From Pyrenochaeta sp. MPI-SDFR-AT-0127 (lineage: Eukaryota; Ascomycota; Dothideomycetes; Pleosporales; Cucurbitariaceae), in NCBI GenBank assembly GCA_020747015.1, contig JAGTJM010000006.1:124001-188000 (forward strand): a stretch of DNA of 64,000 nt, written 5' to 3'. The notes under the pieces were generated by a model, which was given only the letters and a program-made list of their open reading frames with translations, was not told the origin of the DNA and ran no database searches. The position numbers and the translations under genes are program-made. Position 1 is the stretch's first letter. Each line of letters opens with the position of its first letter. Of this stretch, positions 20,782 through 32,955 are shown piece by piece.

Positions 20782-22499
20782 AACCCTACGTCAAAGTATG
20801 GATAGTGCTTGCGAGCCTAAAGAATCATGGCGTGGGCCTGAAGCTGATCAGTGTCCCATCTATTCTTGGACATCATTCAAGGTTTAGGCTTACTATATGC
20901 TTCAATTAGTATATTAGTATATCCGTAGTTTGGTATAGAACTACTAGCAAACACGTTGTAGTGTTAATTCGTGGTCTTTTATTTGTGAGTTGATCAAATT
21001 GTGATTCTTCGTTGCAACGTGTTCTCCAAACATACGGCAAGAGCTGCAGGCGCTTCACGGCCAATCAATGCTGCTTAAAAAAACCATTCAAATCTGCTTC
21101 CATCACATTCACAAAACTGTATGCATACTAAAGCAAGCGTGCTCGCCTGTCCTATGGTGAGGGTCCCCAATATAAAATATGCCCATGTAAATCTTTATAA
21201 TATTCACACAGATCTCGGTACAATAACTGAGACGTTATTTCTTCAGCCCTAATGCTCTTACAAAGTATCGCGTTATTATCTTGGCATCTGACCCCCGCCT
21301 GCCTTCTCACTGCAGCCATAGAACATTAGAACTGATACTCTTGCCAAGCACGACACCTTAGGGAGATTGTCTAGTTAAACCTTCATAAACCCCTTATCAC
21401 GAGCCTGCACTCTGTGTCTAGGACACGACAGTTCCACGAAAAGCCCAGATCCGCATTTGACGAACGGAGGCATATCAAATAATGGCCCATTCGAAAGATA
21501 GAAAGCGCATAAGAATACTGGTGAATCTCATTTAAGTTTCCTATAATCTTCCCTCCAACGGACCATTCTATCATACTGTACCAAATCTTCGAACGTATCT
21601 CATTGGCATGCATCGTAGTAGAAATTGAAGTTTAGGGCGAATCGTGTAGCAATATAAATAAGGCTATCACACTTATAGACACGAACACAATGATTTTATA
21701 GGTCGTAAACAGTCTAGAGTCTAGTATATGATAAAATAACTAGATTTTTCACCAGTATCTCCGCAGTCCGGTAGCAGAGTGTGGTGGGTTCCCAAATGTC
21801 TATTTTGTAGCTTCTTGGCTGGCCATGTTAATCCGACGCCTTTTGTGATCACTTCCTTCAGTGAAAGTGAGCTGGCGATAGCTGTATCTTCTGTTACCAA
21901 GGAACATTGGGGGCCTTGTTCGATGATAGATGATGAGCGTATTCTAGCCCCGGCGCTTGTTGTGTCAATTGCTGCTCGTAGTACTTTTCCCACTAGCCCT
22001 CATGCACTTAATTCCGTATGTTAAGTACACATGTGAGCCTAGATTATTATGCAAGTACGGGTAAATAATATGGATCACCCTAAAGACCTCGCTTTCTTCA
22101 GGCCCTCGGCCTTTAATGAGATCTGTCTGCCGCAGCGAAAGGTTCTAGAACATTTTATAAAGCTGACTTCAGAATATTACTAAGACCAAACTTTTCAAGA
22201 CTTGATTACACAAGCCTTACTTAATCTATATCTAACGTAGTCTTACACGACGGATAGGAAGGTCCATTGCGACAACATATTTCCAACCGTAACCTTCGGA
22301 GCTTTGACATTCTAATTGCAATACACCCACCCTTCCCACACTTTTCCATGGGGTTTTAGCACAAGTAAAGTGCAGGATTCGCCACATGCTAAGCTTGTAG
22401 ATAAGTATATCGCTTTCCAGCTAGATTGTGTAGATTTCATCAACGCTTCCTCGGTTCCCAATCTGACATTAGGCCAGAAGCTTAGCTTATGGAGTTCTT
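20782..22499. other. intergenic, AT-rich
   Basis: 1.7 kb, clearly richer in A+T than the flanking genes, with no supported reading frame. It may be older, RIP-affected sequence adjoining the HET pseudogene, but no repeat copy is visible within the window to prove this. Confidence 0.5.
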
Positions 22500-22527
22500 C
22501 GTAGCCAGTAATTATGGGCTTTAGCGG

Positions 22528-24224
22528 TTATTGGTCATTCTCTACCCGTTCAAATCGTACGGTATCTACAGGTGCTTTCAAAAGTAAAGTTTGAGAGTCG
22601 TTCTGCAGGATAGTGGTGATATCAGAATTCTTTTCCAAGTCTTCGAACGATATCTTCCCAAATGAGCTGGTTGGCAACGAAATCTCTGACATGGCTTGGT
22701 TGTATATGCCAACTATTTTTCCGCCATCAAAGTACTGGCCAAAGTCAACCTTTGATGGTAAATCCCATCCGGCCCACGAAGGCGACGAACATCGCCAGGA
22801 TAGCATTGAGCAGAAATGACCCACTTGAGCAGTCTTAGGTGGATGGAAAAACTCGCTTGTTGGCAAAATGGGCATTTCCCAAATATGACGGACGCGAGCC
22901 TGAAGAGGCTTATCGTAGCTGCTCTGCGACTCTGCTCCTCGCCTTTGCCTACTATTCCGTTGTTCGGTTTAATGCTGTTGAAGATACCAAGAACAGCATT
23001 AAGGTTGTCGAAAGGCCAGGACAGGCTGCGAAACGTGTACTCAGTTATCAGGTTAATGATGTCGCTAAGATATCGTCCGCCCCCGTTTTGTGTGAAAACA
23101 CGCATTGAAGCGCATTCGGGTTCCATGCTACGAATTGGCCTCTAATTTTATGCTTCCAATGGTATTAAAACTGCTTCTTGGCAGCTCATCAATGCGCACT
23201 CGAAGAGTATCTGGTCATCTGTGAAGAAGAGAAGCCATCGAGACAATCTCGCTTCTTGGAATGCCCACCCTCGGGAAGCCCATTTTGAGGACATTACAAT
23301 TTCACGTGGAGACCGAAGTAATGTAACTAGGTCAGTATCTCCGATATCCACGCAGGGCTGCGGTTGTCGTGGTGTCAAGGATACACTAGGAAGGCCGTAC
23401 ATCGGGTCTTCCCCAGCCGCGGCAACGATGGTGAGTGCAGCGTCTGCGTATATCTCGTGCATCCTAGTATTTTGGGCACGTTGAATGATGTCGTCTATCT
23501 GAGAAATGCAATAACGATAGATCCATAAGTATTTGAAGCCGAGCGTTCTTGTGACCGCGATTACATCCTCGATGACCCTAGCTGCTGGTTTGGTAATGAA
23601 CGGCTACTAGTACGACGTCCAGTCCCCCATACATAACTTAATGCAACATAGTCGACTTGTTCTCTATGTCTTGACAGCTTCCGAGTCTCATAATCAATAA
23701 GTTTAAATCCGGGGATGCTAGTCGCGGCCGATGGAGACTGATAATCACAGTAGCCCCTGTGTTGATACCTGCAGTATTCGAGCCAGCTTTTGGCTAGATC
23801 GTAGTTGACTTCATAGGAATCTATTCGGTTGCCAAATATACTTGACTCGTGGTCTTTCTTCTGCTTTGGCGCAAGGTGCATAACACCCAGCTTATGTTCG
23901 AGCTTCGGTCTCCAATAGTACGGCGTTCGCTGAAGCTACGGAGAGAATGGTTGTTTCCAGTATCTGCTTCGTTTTGTGACTATATCGAAAATAGTGCTGC
24001 ACTACCGAGAAGGCTTTGAGCACACAATTGTGTTGCGTTGCCATTAGATTCGGTGGCAATAGTGATGCAAATAGACGGCATAGTGGGCATCGCGACCGTA
24101 ACATGCTTTTATGAACGATTCCTAAAGGATGAATAGTTGCTTCCCAGGGCTTGATTTTAGTTCTACCGTGCTTTTCTACTTTCGAAATTTGCCGAATGTT
24201 GAGCGAGCAACATCTTCTACACAT
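22528..24224 (-). pseudogene. decayed HET-domain (heterokaryon incompatibility) gene
   Basis: Reading the minus strand from 24224 gives a family-typical N-terminus (CRRCCSLNI, later RCPLCRLF), then the first HET motif GFKLIDYETRKL...YVALSYVWG. The frame then shifts at about 23587-23593 (one base missing) into LGFKYLWIYRYCISQ, continues through SKWASRGWAFQEARLSR, meets two stops at 23148 and 23142, resumes in the same frame to about 22900, and shifts again to reach PSWAGWDLPSK. The normal order of a HET protein is therefore all present but not translatable. The conserved aspartate of the WIDRYCI-type motif is tyrosine here. HET proteins trigger cell death after fusion of incompatible strains; this copy looks non-functional. 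Very short introns could explain one break, not all. Confidence 0.85.
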
Positions 24225-25616
24225 TTGGTCGCGCCGTCTTCGTCGTGAATCATCCTAGCGATTTGTACAAGACCAACATCCTGCCAGGATATTTGTCTCC
24301 CTTCAGAGCATGGAGCGAAGTATTAGCCCATCTTCGCTAGCTTTTTCCGTGTTCCAAGGAGGATCAGATAAGAAAGAACAAATAAAATAATCAGGGGGCC
24401 TCGGGGTTTCAAGATTTCATGCCTAGGCGTGCGGAGGCAGAAATGAAATTGCCGTTTTCAATGTACATGAGAATGGACGAAGGTTGAGAGCCCTTCTGTA
24501 CATGCATTCTTGTCGCCAGGCACGAATACAGAATCGAACTTAAGGTAATGTTCAAGTGTTACGATGAAACTATTAGGATCAATTGTGCGGCTGAAGCTCG
24601 CCTAGCCTTGGACCGCTTACATGTCGTTGCCTGGCATCTAGGCAGACCCACAAGGGTGTTTGCGAAGTTCTGTGACCCCCGTCGCTTCGGTTTCTGCGCA
24701 TGTACGGCGCAGCAACCACGCGATACCGTAAACAATTGTATCCATGTACTTTGTCGCGATGCAACCAAGAAACAACAAGGCTTCCTGTTCGCTCAGCCCT
24801 AATTAAGCAAGATACCGCCAGATTAGTGGTTAGGTGGGTGACGACTAGTGAATCCACGCTGTGCTATGTTTTTTTTTTGCCTCTTTTGATATCTTCGAAG
24901 ATCCAGGGAGGTTCCAAGCGGGTTTCTCTTGTTCCGTCACAATGCTTGTTTCCATCGCCCATCGCACCTTCTAAAATAATCTGCATTGTCCCCTGTTCAT
25001 CATGAACACTCATGTACTACACTTTGCTATATCGTCGATATCATTGAACATCTTGTCCGAATATTTCACCAAGTTAGAGTTTTTCCTGCCCCAGCATGTT
25101 GCCATGGTTGTCAGGCGCGTGAGACTTGATGTAGTGTGGTGCACAAAAAATCAACTATCATTGATTATTCTCACATATTTGGCTGCATGGTGTGTAGTGG
25201 GGATTAACGAGCGTCCTTGTCCTGGGATTAAATAGTTTGCCAACGTTAACTCCACACGCATCAGCCCTGCTGCAACGATACCAACGTCTACAGGCCTACT
25301 GTCGGGACAGATACAATGGGCGGATGCTATTAGTACTTCGACATGTGTATAATACAATCGGAAACTCGTTTCCGCCACAGATGTGGCTTGACTGTGGCGA
25401 TATTCGGTACAGCGCTTGCAAACTCGTGACCTCGAGCCCCACCGACCAAGCAATAACACGAAAGCTAGCAGCTACGGCTTCAAACCTAGAGTTAATTCCT
25501 GTAGTAGTTTCTATTTCGATTCGCTCCCTCCCCGTTAGAAGAGGCTTCACTTGATTTTCCCATTAGAGTAGCTTCAGGACAAGGCTTTTTGAGTACGCAA
25601 GCTCTTTCTTCACATC
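24225..25616. other. intergenic, no gene supported
   Basis: 1.4 kb between the HET pseudogene and an F-box-type gene. A run of nine T at about 24869 follows a short stretch resembling a tRNA A-box, but no cloverleaf can be drawn. Reading frames here show no known motif. Confidence 0.5.
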
Positions 25617-26375
25617 ATGGACACACTCCCACAGGAACTGATCAACCGCATCGTGTGGTTCGCCGAACGTTATCCGGGTCAAGATAAATGGTATCCTGCA
25701 ATAGGACAGTTCTTCGACCTTACAGAGCCGCCATCGCAGTTCCCCCGCCTCGCGGGCCTGAACTCCAGGTGGAAAGAAGCTGTTGAGGCGATTACTTTTC
25801 GTAACCTAGGTATCAAAACCAATGAACTTGATACGCTCCAATCAATCGTAACGGGTAATCGCCTTAAGTATTTGGCCAAGATCAGTTTTACTGTGTTGCT
25901 GCCAGAATACTCGGACGAGGCATGCGCCCGGGAGGAGTCAGAAGATGAACAGCGGCACAATGATGAGGCGTTCACGAAGGGCATATGCGACCTCTTCGCC
26001 GTCTTGAAAGCCTGGGAAGACGATGGTGTGCAGAACACGCTGAGACTGGAGCTTAATACGGCGGCTTCGCCCACAGATTACCGGTTCTACGTGGATGGCC
26101 CCAGAAGAGACGAGCTCCTATACCGCATTGCGATGGGCAAGCGAAAAGATATTCTATCAGAACGTTGGGGAAGATCGCGCCTCCACTTCCTCAGGCCTGA
26201 CACTCTGCCTATATTATCTAATGTAAAACAGCATGACACGCACACCATCTTAGGTATGAGTTTTCAATATTCGAGCTATAGTAAACTAGGTGGTAGGTCA
26301 CTTTATCCGAAAGAGTTGAGAAGTGCTAAGGGTAACAGAATTATGGTATATATTGAAGAACTGAAGATAATGTAA
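25617..26375 (+). CDS. F-box-like fungal protein, short
   Basis: Intronless, 252 aa, ATG at 25617. The N-terminus LPQELINRIVWFAERYPG with the later PRLAGLNSRWKEAVEAITFRNL resembles the F-box-like start of a large Pezizomycotina family; the F-box would bind Skp1 of an SCF ubiquitin ligase. The following region has an acidic stretch (EESEDEQ, about 102-108) and FAVLKAWEDDG. Family members I recall are roughly 450-550 residues with leucine-rich scoring segments. This protein stops after about half that length, and codon use becomes AT-rich after LPILSNVKQ. It is probably C-terminally truncated or has an undetected intron near 26220. It faces the next F-box gene tail to tail. Confidence 0.6.
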   Translation: MDTLPQELINRIVWFAERYPGQDKWYPAIGQFFDLTEPPSQFPRLAGLNSRWKEAVEAITFRNLGIKTNELDTLQSIVTGNRLKYLAKISFTVLLPEYSDEACAREESEDEQRHNDEAFTKGICDLFAVLKAWEDDGVQNTLRLELNTAASPTDYRFYVDGPRRDELLYRIAMGKRKDILSERWGRSRLHFLRPDTLPILSNVKQHDTHTILGMSFQYSSYSKLGGRSLYPKELRSAKGNRIMVYIEELKIM

Positions 26376-26664
26376 AGTATCCAAGAAGTGGGACGGTGTT
26401 TGAATGCAAGGGAGAGCGACTTAAGCCAGGTATATGACCAGACCAAATGATGTCTGGAGCAACTTGATGTTCAAAATATCAGGGCATACATGGAGAGCCA
26501 CGATATGAGTTGCTAGCTTGGAATAGTGTGTTCCCGCTCAGTGGAGCAGGTAACTGATACTACAGTCGACCATACATATATGCTTAATCGTAAATGACTG
26601 ACCAAGGTATCTATCTCGTGCTCGTGAGTTTCAATGTGCGGCGTAGAAATCCACACAAAACACT

Positions 26665-27577
26665 TCAATCCCAACACTGCACAAACACATGCTTATCACC
26701 CAGCGCATCATCAAGTAGTCGTTTCCAGTCGATTGATATTTCTCGATTCCGTAGATCAACCTCCCTCCATGGTATATTACTCGAACCAAGATAAGAACCA
26801 GAGCTACCTTCCAACCCAACAGATATGGCACTTGGCTTCTGCCTCATATCGCCTACATCCCTGTTGCAAAAGTGGCCAAGCTGTTTCAGATATGTATTCT
26901 CCGAGTAACCTACGCAGTCGAGCAAAGCTTCTTTGATGAAGGGAGTATGATTAATGCTGTGATTAAAAATTGTGTCAACATCATCCGACCCATCCCAATA
27001 CTCGTTGGTAAGTTCAAGGCTGTAGTAGGCCAAAGACATGTTGTCGGATAGTCGCTTCATGGCGCCAGTCTGTAACTCATGCTCAATCTCGAACGATGTT
27101 CCATACCGAGCTCGCCCCTGGTCGGTACAGCTCCAGAAAGTCCAATGGACTTTCAGCTTGTCCAAGCGTGTGGTGCGGAATTCTCGCTCTGCTTCAGCCC
27201 GCAACATACGACTGACCTTGCGACAAGTAGCCCATACAGTGTAGTCGTCGGCATGTGCGAGGATGTTGGCCCAGACTTCGGTCGGGAATATTGGCTTTTT
27301 GTCTAAGTCGAGGACGTTCGAATAGCTTGATGCACCGGAGCTTGTGATACCATTGGTCGCCGCCCTATGCGCGGTTATCTGGCTGCAAAACGGGTTGTGT
27401 TTGTTCCACTTACAATTCTAGTAGTGCATTTGGATCATTCGGTCTATCTTGCTCCGACAGCGAGCCATCAAAAGCATCATTGTTCCTATCATTCCCTGGT
27501 CTCAGCCTACCCACTCTGGTGTTCCAACGAGGGTTGAGATATGTCAACGAGATTGCGTCAATCTCGTGGTGTTCCAT
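26665..27577 (-). CDS. F-box protein
   Basis: Two exons on the minus strand, 27577-27414 and 27364-26665 (287 aa), with a 49-bp intron (GTAAGT donor, GATAAC branch-like site, CATAG acceptor) that keeps the frame. The first 55 residues are hydrophilic. The F-box follows at about 78-115: PIFPTEVWANILAHADDYT then VWATCRKVSRMLRAEAEREF, with the proline/leucine-type start and the tryptophan-valine positions of the motif. The rest (about 115-287) has no repeats or motif I recognise; it would be the substrate-binding part. The likely role is a substrate adaptor of an SCF ubiquitin ligase. The exon join is predicted from sequence only. Confidence 0.7.
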
Positions 27578-28241
27578 GGTAATAACCGTTGTGAGGCGAG
27601 AGTTTGTGGGAGAGGTGTTCTCATCCTGTATACCGTATGAACTCGTTATGGTAGCCTAACGCTAAGCAGGGTTCTGCGAGGGATAGTGGGGCTCTAGTAA
27701 GCAGCCAAGGAGTAGACCCTGAAGCCCTTCACGACGAACACTCCCTCAACATCGCGCCCAACATCGTGATCACTGCAAGCTACTCATCACGAATTATAGA
27801 ACCTGGTCACGCGATTGTCGGAAAAAGTGTCTACCTTGAATCGAGTATTTTCGTCCATGGAAAAGCGAGCTTCAGCAATTCAGCGTGTACTTTGACTGAG
27901 ACTTTGCCTTAGGCACATCTTCCCTCCGCTTTTCCTGGGCATGTTTAGCCGTAGTGCGGGGTTGCGAGAGACCCAACGACCAGATGAGATAAATGGCGCA
28001 GGCGAGTGGACGGGAAGAAAGTAGAATGGCGAATCGTATAGAGTAACACGCTCGTTTGTGTACACTCCAAGAGGACTGCGTGATATACATACCCAACTGC
28101 ATCATCATGGACCTTTCTCAATATACTATGTTCAAACAAGCTGTACCTCATCCATCAGTCATCATCCGCACGTCTTGTAAAAAGACAGCAACCACAAACG
28201 CCGTTACCCCAAATTTCTTGTAAGGATTCTTCGGATTCCTT
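27578..28241. other. intergenic
   Basis: 660 bases between the start of the F-box gene and the stop of MCM5. No supported frame; it should hold the F-box promoter and the MCM5 3' UTR. Confidence 0.55.
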
Positions 28242-30513
28242 CTATGCACTCGCCCTAAAAACAACACTTCCGCCATGTCGCCATCGTATCGTCTCGCGGG
28301 CGTTCATAACGTGTAACGCTCGCGCGAGCGCTTGTTCGGAGTAGCCTTTTCCGTCAACCATTTCGCGCTTGAGCGTCGACAAATTGACCTGCCAGCCAAT
28401 GGGCATGCGACGTCGCAATTCGTCTTCGACTTTGTTTGTTTCATCCATCAACTCTTTCGAGCTTTGACCTCCGCCTTGGTTCACGGCATCCATGGTCGAA
28501 GCGAGGAAGAGCCGGATTGCCTCGTCAACATGCGACTCGTCTGCGATTGGAGCTAGTGATAACTTCGCCAACGACTCGGTGATACGGATAATAGCTTCGA
28601 GTTGACGGACAGTGATTGGAATACTGGAACGTTGGTTCGCATTCATCTCCGAAGCATGGACTTGACGCCTGATGCTGACGAAGTGCGAGCTCAGCTTCTC
28701 TGCAGCCTCTGGGGAGAGACGAGGTGCACACTTCTGCCGGCAGTACGTGATGTAGCGCTTCATCTTCTCGATTGGGATCTCGGCTTGCACCGTCTCCTCG
28801 ACGCCTCGCCCACCCATAGCGATACCCATCACATGCTTTGCTATCCTTTCGTCACGGCCGCGGTCGTGCTCATCTCGTACGATGAAAATCATGTCGAAAC
28901 GGGACAAGATCGTGGTTTGGAAGTCAATATTCTCGCCGGGCGTCTTCATGTCGTCGTAACGTCCAAAAATTGGATTAGCAGCTGCAAGGACCGATGTCCG
29001 GGAATTCAGGATAGTCGTGATTCCTGCTTTCGCAATAGAGATCGTCTGCTGTTCCATAGCTTCGTGGATGGCGACCCGATCTTCGTCCCTCATCTTGTCG
29101 AACTCGTCGATGCATACTACGCCGCCATCAGCTAAAACCATGGCACCTCCTTCAAGATAGAACTCTCGCGTGTTATGGTCGCGCTGAACGGAAGCCGTTA
29201 AACCGGCTGCAGAGGAGCCCTTTCCGGATGTGTATATTGCGATTGGTGAAACCTTCTCCACAAACTTCAGCAACTGAGATTTGGCTGTACCTGGATCACC
29301 GAGAAGAAGGACGTTGATATCACCACGGAGTTTCATGCCATCAGGCAGTATCTTCTTCGAGCCACCCATCAGTAGGCATGCGATAGCCTTTTTGATATCC
29401 TGGTTCCCATAGATGGACGGAGCGATGCACCGCGCAAAAACATCATATATGTCCGGCCTCCGACTCATCTCCAAAAACTCCTGCTCTTCCTCTTCGGTGA
29501 ACACTGCTGTTCCCTTTTGGGTATGATCGACATCTGTGTGAATGCCGACGGCGCGGATATATGGGTTACGAATGGCGACTGCAGCATTCCCTGATCGCTT
29601 GTTCCCTTTTTGTTGATAAATGGAGAATATGCCCATAACTGTGCATCGCGTACCTGGCACGACGCGATTTGCGAGGTACCGATCTGCTGAGATCATGATG
29701 TGGCGTGGCAGCTCGCCCACAGGTACCTGGTCTGGCGCTTCCTGCAGCTTGAGCACCTGCTGGTCAATGAATTGACATCGTTCGTGCATGACGTAGTAGG
29801 GATCCAGTGGACATTTGTCTCCTGATTCGCCTTCGCCTTTTTGCCGTCCACATGTTCTCGGGAGAGAAACGCCTGTGAAGCCACCCGCAACAGGGATCAT
29901 TTCCTCGTGTTGGCAATTTCGGCATCGAATAGCCAGTGCCGTTGATTTTGAGGACAGCGTGGAGGCACCGATAACGATGCCAGGTATACGGACAAGCTGC
30001 GAAACATTGTTTGCAGTGAGGTCGCGGATGGAGAGTTCTGAGGCCGAGGAGTGGAGGAGCAGCTGGTGCTCGGGAAGCTGGATGTTTTTCTGTGAGGGGT
30101 AGACGATGCGCTTCGTGCATATTTTAAGGGCTGCTTCAAACTGTCTTGATTTAGCATATACACTCAAGAACTATCAATATGCATACCAGAGGCACAATTT
30201 CGGCAGGGTTCTGCTTCAGATTGTGCGCCAGCTCGCCATCGTTATAGTTTATAAGGTGGGTGATGTCAATGTCGCAAAAGTATTGCTTCAAAAGCACATT
30301 CTCCCGAATCTGATCTCTAGACGAATGTTAATATGCATTATATCATTGATCTGATCTGGCGCACCTGTATACGAAGATGTTGTCTAGAGTGAACTCCATG
30401 ATGAAGTCGACCAGCGCTTGCTGGACGCGCGAGGGGGCGGACGCATCCTGGCCGCCCTCGCTTGCCTGGCCGCCGAAGAGACTGACTGAGTAATTAGATT
30501 GTCTGTCCGCCAT
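28242..30513 (-). CDS. mcm5: DNA replication licensing factor MCM5 (Cdc46)
   Basis: Three exons: 30513-30365, 30316-30187 and 30140-28242 (725 aa, normal for MCM5), with introns of 48 and 46 bp. MCM5 is a subunit of the MCM2-7 replicative helicase, which is loaded at origins in G1 and unwinds DNA in S phase. The N-terminal domain carries the zinc-binding cysteines C166, C169, C190 and C203. The AAA+ domain has Walker A GDPGTAKS (374-381), the MCM-type Walker B CIDEFDKM (436-443) and the arginine finger SRFD (506-509). The sequence after the zinc domain (DPYYVMHERCQFIDQQ, TVMGIFSIYQ) is MCM5-like rather than MCM2, 3 or 7. An MCB box sits just upstream. Nothing is damaged. Confidence 0.96.
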
Positions 30514-30594
30514 TGTGTCTATGTTGCCAGGTGTTGTGGGTTGGGAGGGGTCGATATTGAAAGCTGAGGGGCAGGCGGTCCGTCGTCAGGGGAG

Positions 30595-30600
30595 ACGCGT
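30595..30600. promoter_or_regulatory. MCB (MluI cell-cycle box) upstream of MCM5
   Basis: A palindromic ACGCGT lies 82 bases before the MCM5 ATG, and a further CGCGT-rich run follows at 30611-30622. In yeasts, MBF binds ACGCGT to drive G1/S transcription of replication genes. Site seen; function inferred. Confidence 0.6.
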
Positions 30601-32832
30601 GAAAACCGAAGTCGCGTCGCGTGTTGTCTTGGCATCAACCAATTACTTCCACTTTCATATTAGCGTCTCCCACCACAATTTAGACTTGCCTGCCTTAATC
30701 CACCACATCAGCATTGTCGCATGACTGCAAGGACCATATCGCGGGCACACGAGCCTTCTACACGTTTCCAGGCTTCTTCTGAACGCAATGCATCGTTGTT
30801 ACCTTATAACACGTCTTTCGACGTGTATTTATCCACACTGACCCATAGCATCGAGCTTCGTCTGACGCCTTCAGCGACTACGCAAATATACACCCTGCAT
30901 TGGAAGTGTATTTGTGAATAATCAGAAAAAGTGCATAAGGTTTACTCTGGACTAAACACAACGATAACTGCCAAGGCGATATTCACGTTCCATGCAGCAT
31001 ATCAGCCCGCTTCAAGATCTCACCTATTTGATTGTCTTGATTGTCTCACATCGTGCCGCACTAAGTGGCTTCCTTCACGTTATGAGCAGCTCCGCAATCT
31101 AAAAGATTCAATGGTAAACTAATCTTTCTCCCGCACAACAGTCCGTGGCGGAAATGTCTAGCCTGGTCGAGTCTTTATCGTGGCTATTGTAACATGAGAA
31201 TTTAAGTCATTACTGACTTCTCAACACCCTACTGACGTTCAGATCAGAGAGCATCGACTATCGAACCTCAGACCAGCTAGATCCCTTCATTTTCCAGAAG
31301 CTTTATCGTTGCCGTTGTTAAATCGTCACGACGCCAAAATGTTTCCTCGTGCATTGCTTTGGCGTAAGATTGCGAACAATAAGTTTTTCATGACACATCG
31401 AGGAGAAAGAGGCTAGGATTACTCAGTTCATACAGCCCTTTGTGGATTAAGTGCTTCAAGGCACTCGTAACAACAATATGATTCCAACATTGGGCACTTC
31501 TACCCCCAGCAACTCAAAGCACTGAGACATCCAACAAGGGTACTATCAAAAGGATGTTAAGTTCGCATCAGAATCGATGAGACTTCTGTTCCAGGTTGCA
31601 GCGTAGCCCCACCACCTTGGCGTTCCTCCGCAACACGAAGTGCCCACCAAGCGCGCCTATGCTGTCAAGACCCCTTGGAAATTGGCAGCTAAAACCTAAT
31701 GTTGCATTTGTGTGCCTGAGATATTATAAGACTGCACGTGGAGACGTTCTTCACTGTCATTGATCGATATTTGTCGTTCAGTTTCTCCCTTCACACTGTT
31801 TCATCGCGTACTCCATCCGAGTCCACCTTCAGCGTTTCCTCGCCGCTCCCCCACGAAGCTCCTCCACGAATCATATGCCGTAGAAGACTATTGCCACCAA
31901 GCTCTTGCATGATCATGGCCGATAAGACTGCTCGGGGCTCATGCCCAAACGTCCAGCAGACCCGAAGATGGACTATCAAGTACCGATCTGCTGGGCGCCT
32001 TGCGAGTCCCACAACGTTCTACGGCGCTCACATACGGTAACATTGGTCATCTTGCAGCGCCTAGTAGTGTACCTAGTTAAGATTGGCTTGGAGTTCATCT
32101 GATCGCGTGCCTACTTTATCTACAAGTGCATGGCTTCAAGGGTCACTTGAAGTGTATTTATGGTAAAATCAACAGGGAAAGGCGATAGGATGGTTACTGA
32201 TCATGGTTCAGAATGTGCGTCCTGTTACACTTTCACAAGAGTTCAGCTGTATCCCACAATATCATGGAAACTCCAAGCAGCGCAAGGCAAAAGACAGGAG
32301 CGTGAGATTAGTGGTGTGAGCATGGTAAAGACGGAAATCGGCACAGTATACCATGGCCAATTCTCTGGGTGCATCTTGGAACTTACGATTCCGCTGGAGT
32401 TCTTTTCAATTTACCAAACCACACGGAATGGTCAAGACCACAGCGTGTTCATATTCCTAGCTCCCATTGGTCCTTGTGAACCCTTGCAGCGAACCACTGC
32501 CGAGTATGCCGAGGGCGGACGCTAGCATTTGGCGGACATGGCGCCAAGCAGATCCTAAAATCCTACAGTTCTACATGTTGGCGGAGTCACGAATAAGGCT
32601 AACGACCAATGTCTTCCGCATGAGCAAGATTTTTGACGTCGGTGACACCGCGGAATCCAAGCTGCCAAGGGAGCTCGACATTCCTTGCGCAGCCCTTCCT
32701 CGTTTTCACTCAATTTGCGCCTTCCTAGATTGGGAGAACACAGCGCACATGAAAGCGTTGGAGTCTATCATTGGATATTATGGTCAGAATGTGGCTTTTG
32801 AATAAGTCTGCTGGTGGGAAAAGAGGAAAATG

Positions 32833-32838
32833 CACGTG
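32833..32838. promoter_or_regulatory. CACGTG (Pho4/NUC-1 type) site upstream of the phosphate permease
   Basis: An exact CACGTG lies 118 bases before the ATG at 32956. A second copy occurs at 31735-31740. NUC-1 of Neurospora and Pho4 of yeast activate phosphate-starvation genes through this sequence. Site seen; regulation inferred. Confidence 0.6.
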
Positions 32839-32955
32839 TGATGGGCTGGGTCATATATAGACTGTCCCATGTCGCTTTCTGGGACTGCAGTTTACCAGCA
32901 CTTGATCAGCCAGTCCACCGGGACCATCGACAAAGAAAGCATCAACATCTTCAAG

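Larger units (their letters stand above)
30514..32955. other. intergenic, 2.4 kb between MCM5 and the phosphate permease
   Basis: Divergent promoters of MCM5 and the PiT permease. Two overlapping plus-strand frames at 32160-32805 start with an ATG but show no family resemblance and no splice support, so no gene is called. Confidence 0.5.

Noticed and set aside
24700..24880. Short A-box-like TAGTGGTTAG followed by a T9 run, resembling a Pol III gene
   Set aside because: No anticodon arm, no proper B-box and no acceptor stem could be drawn.
32160..32805. Two overlapping plus-strand frames upstream of the phosphate permease
   Set aside because: They start with ATG but show no family resemblance, overlap out of frame, and no splice joins them.
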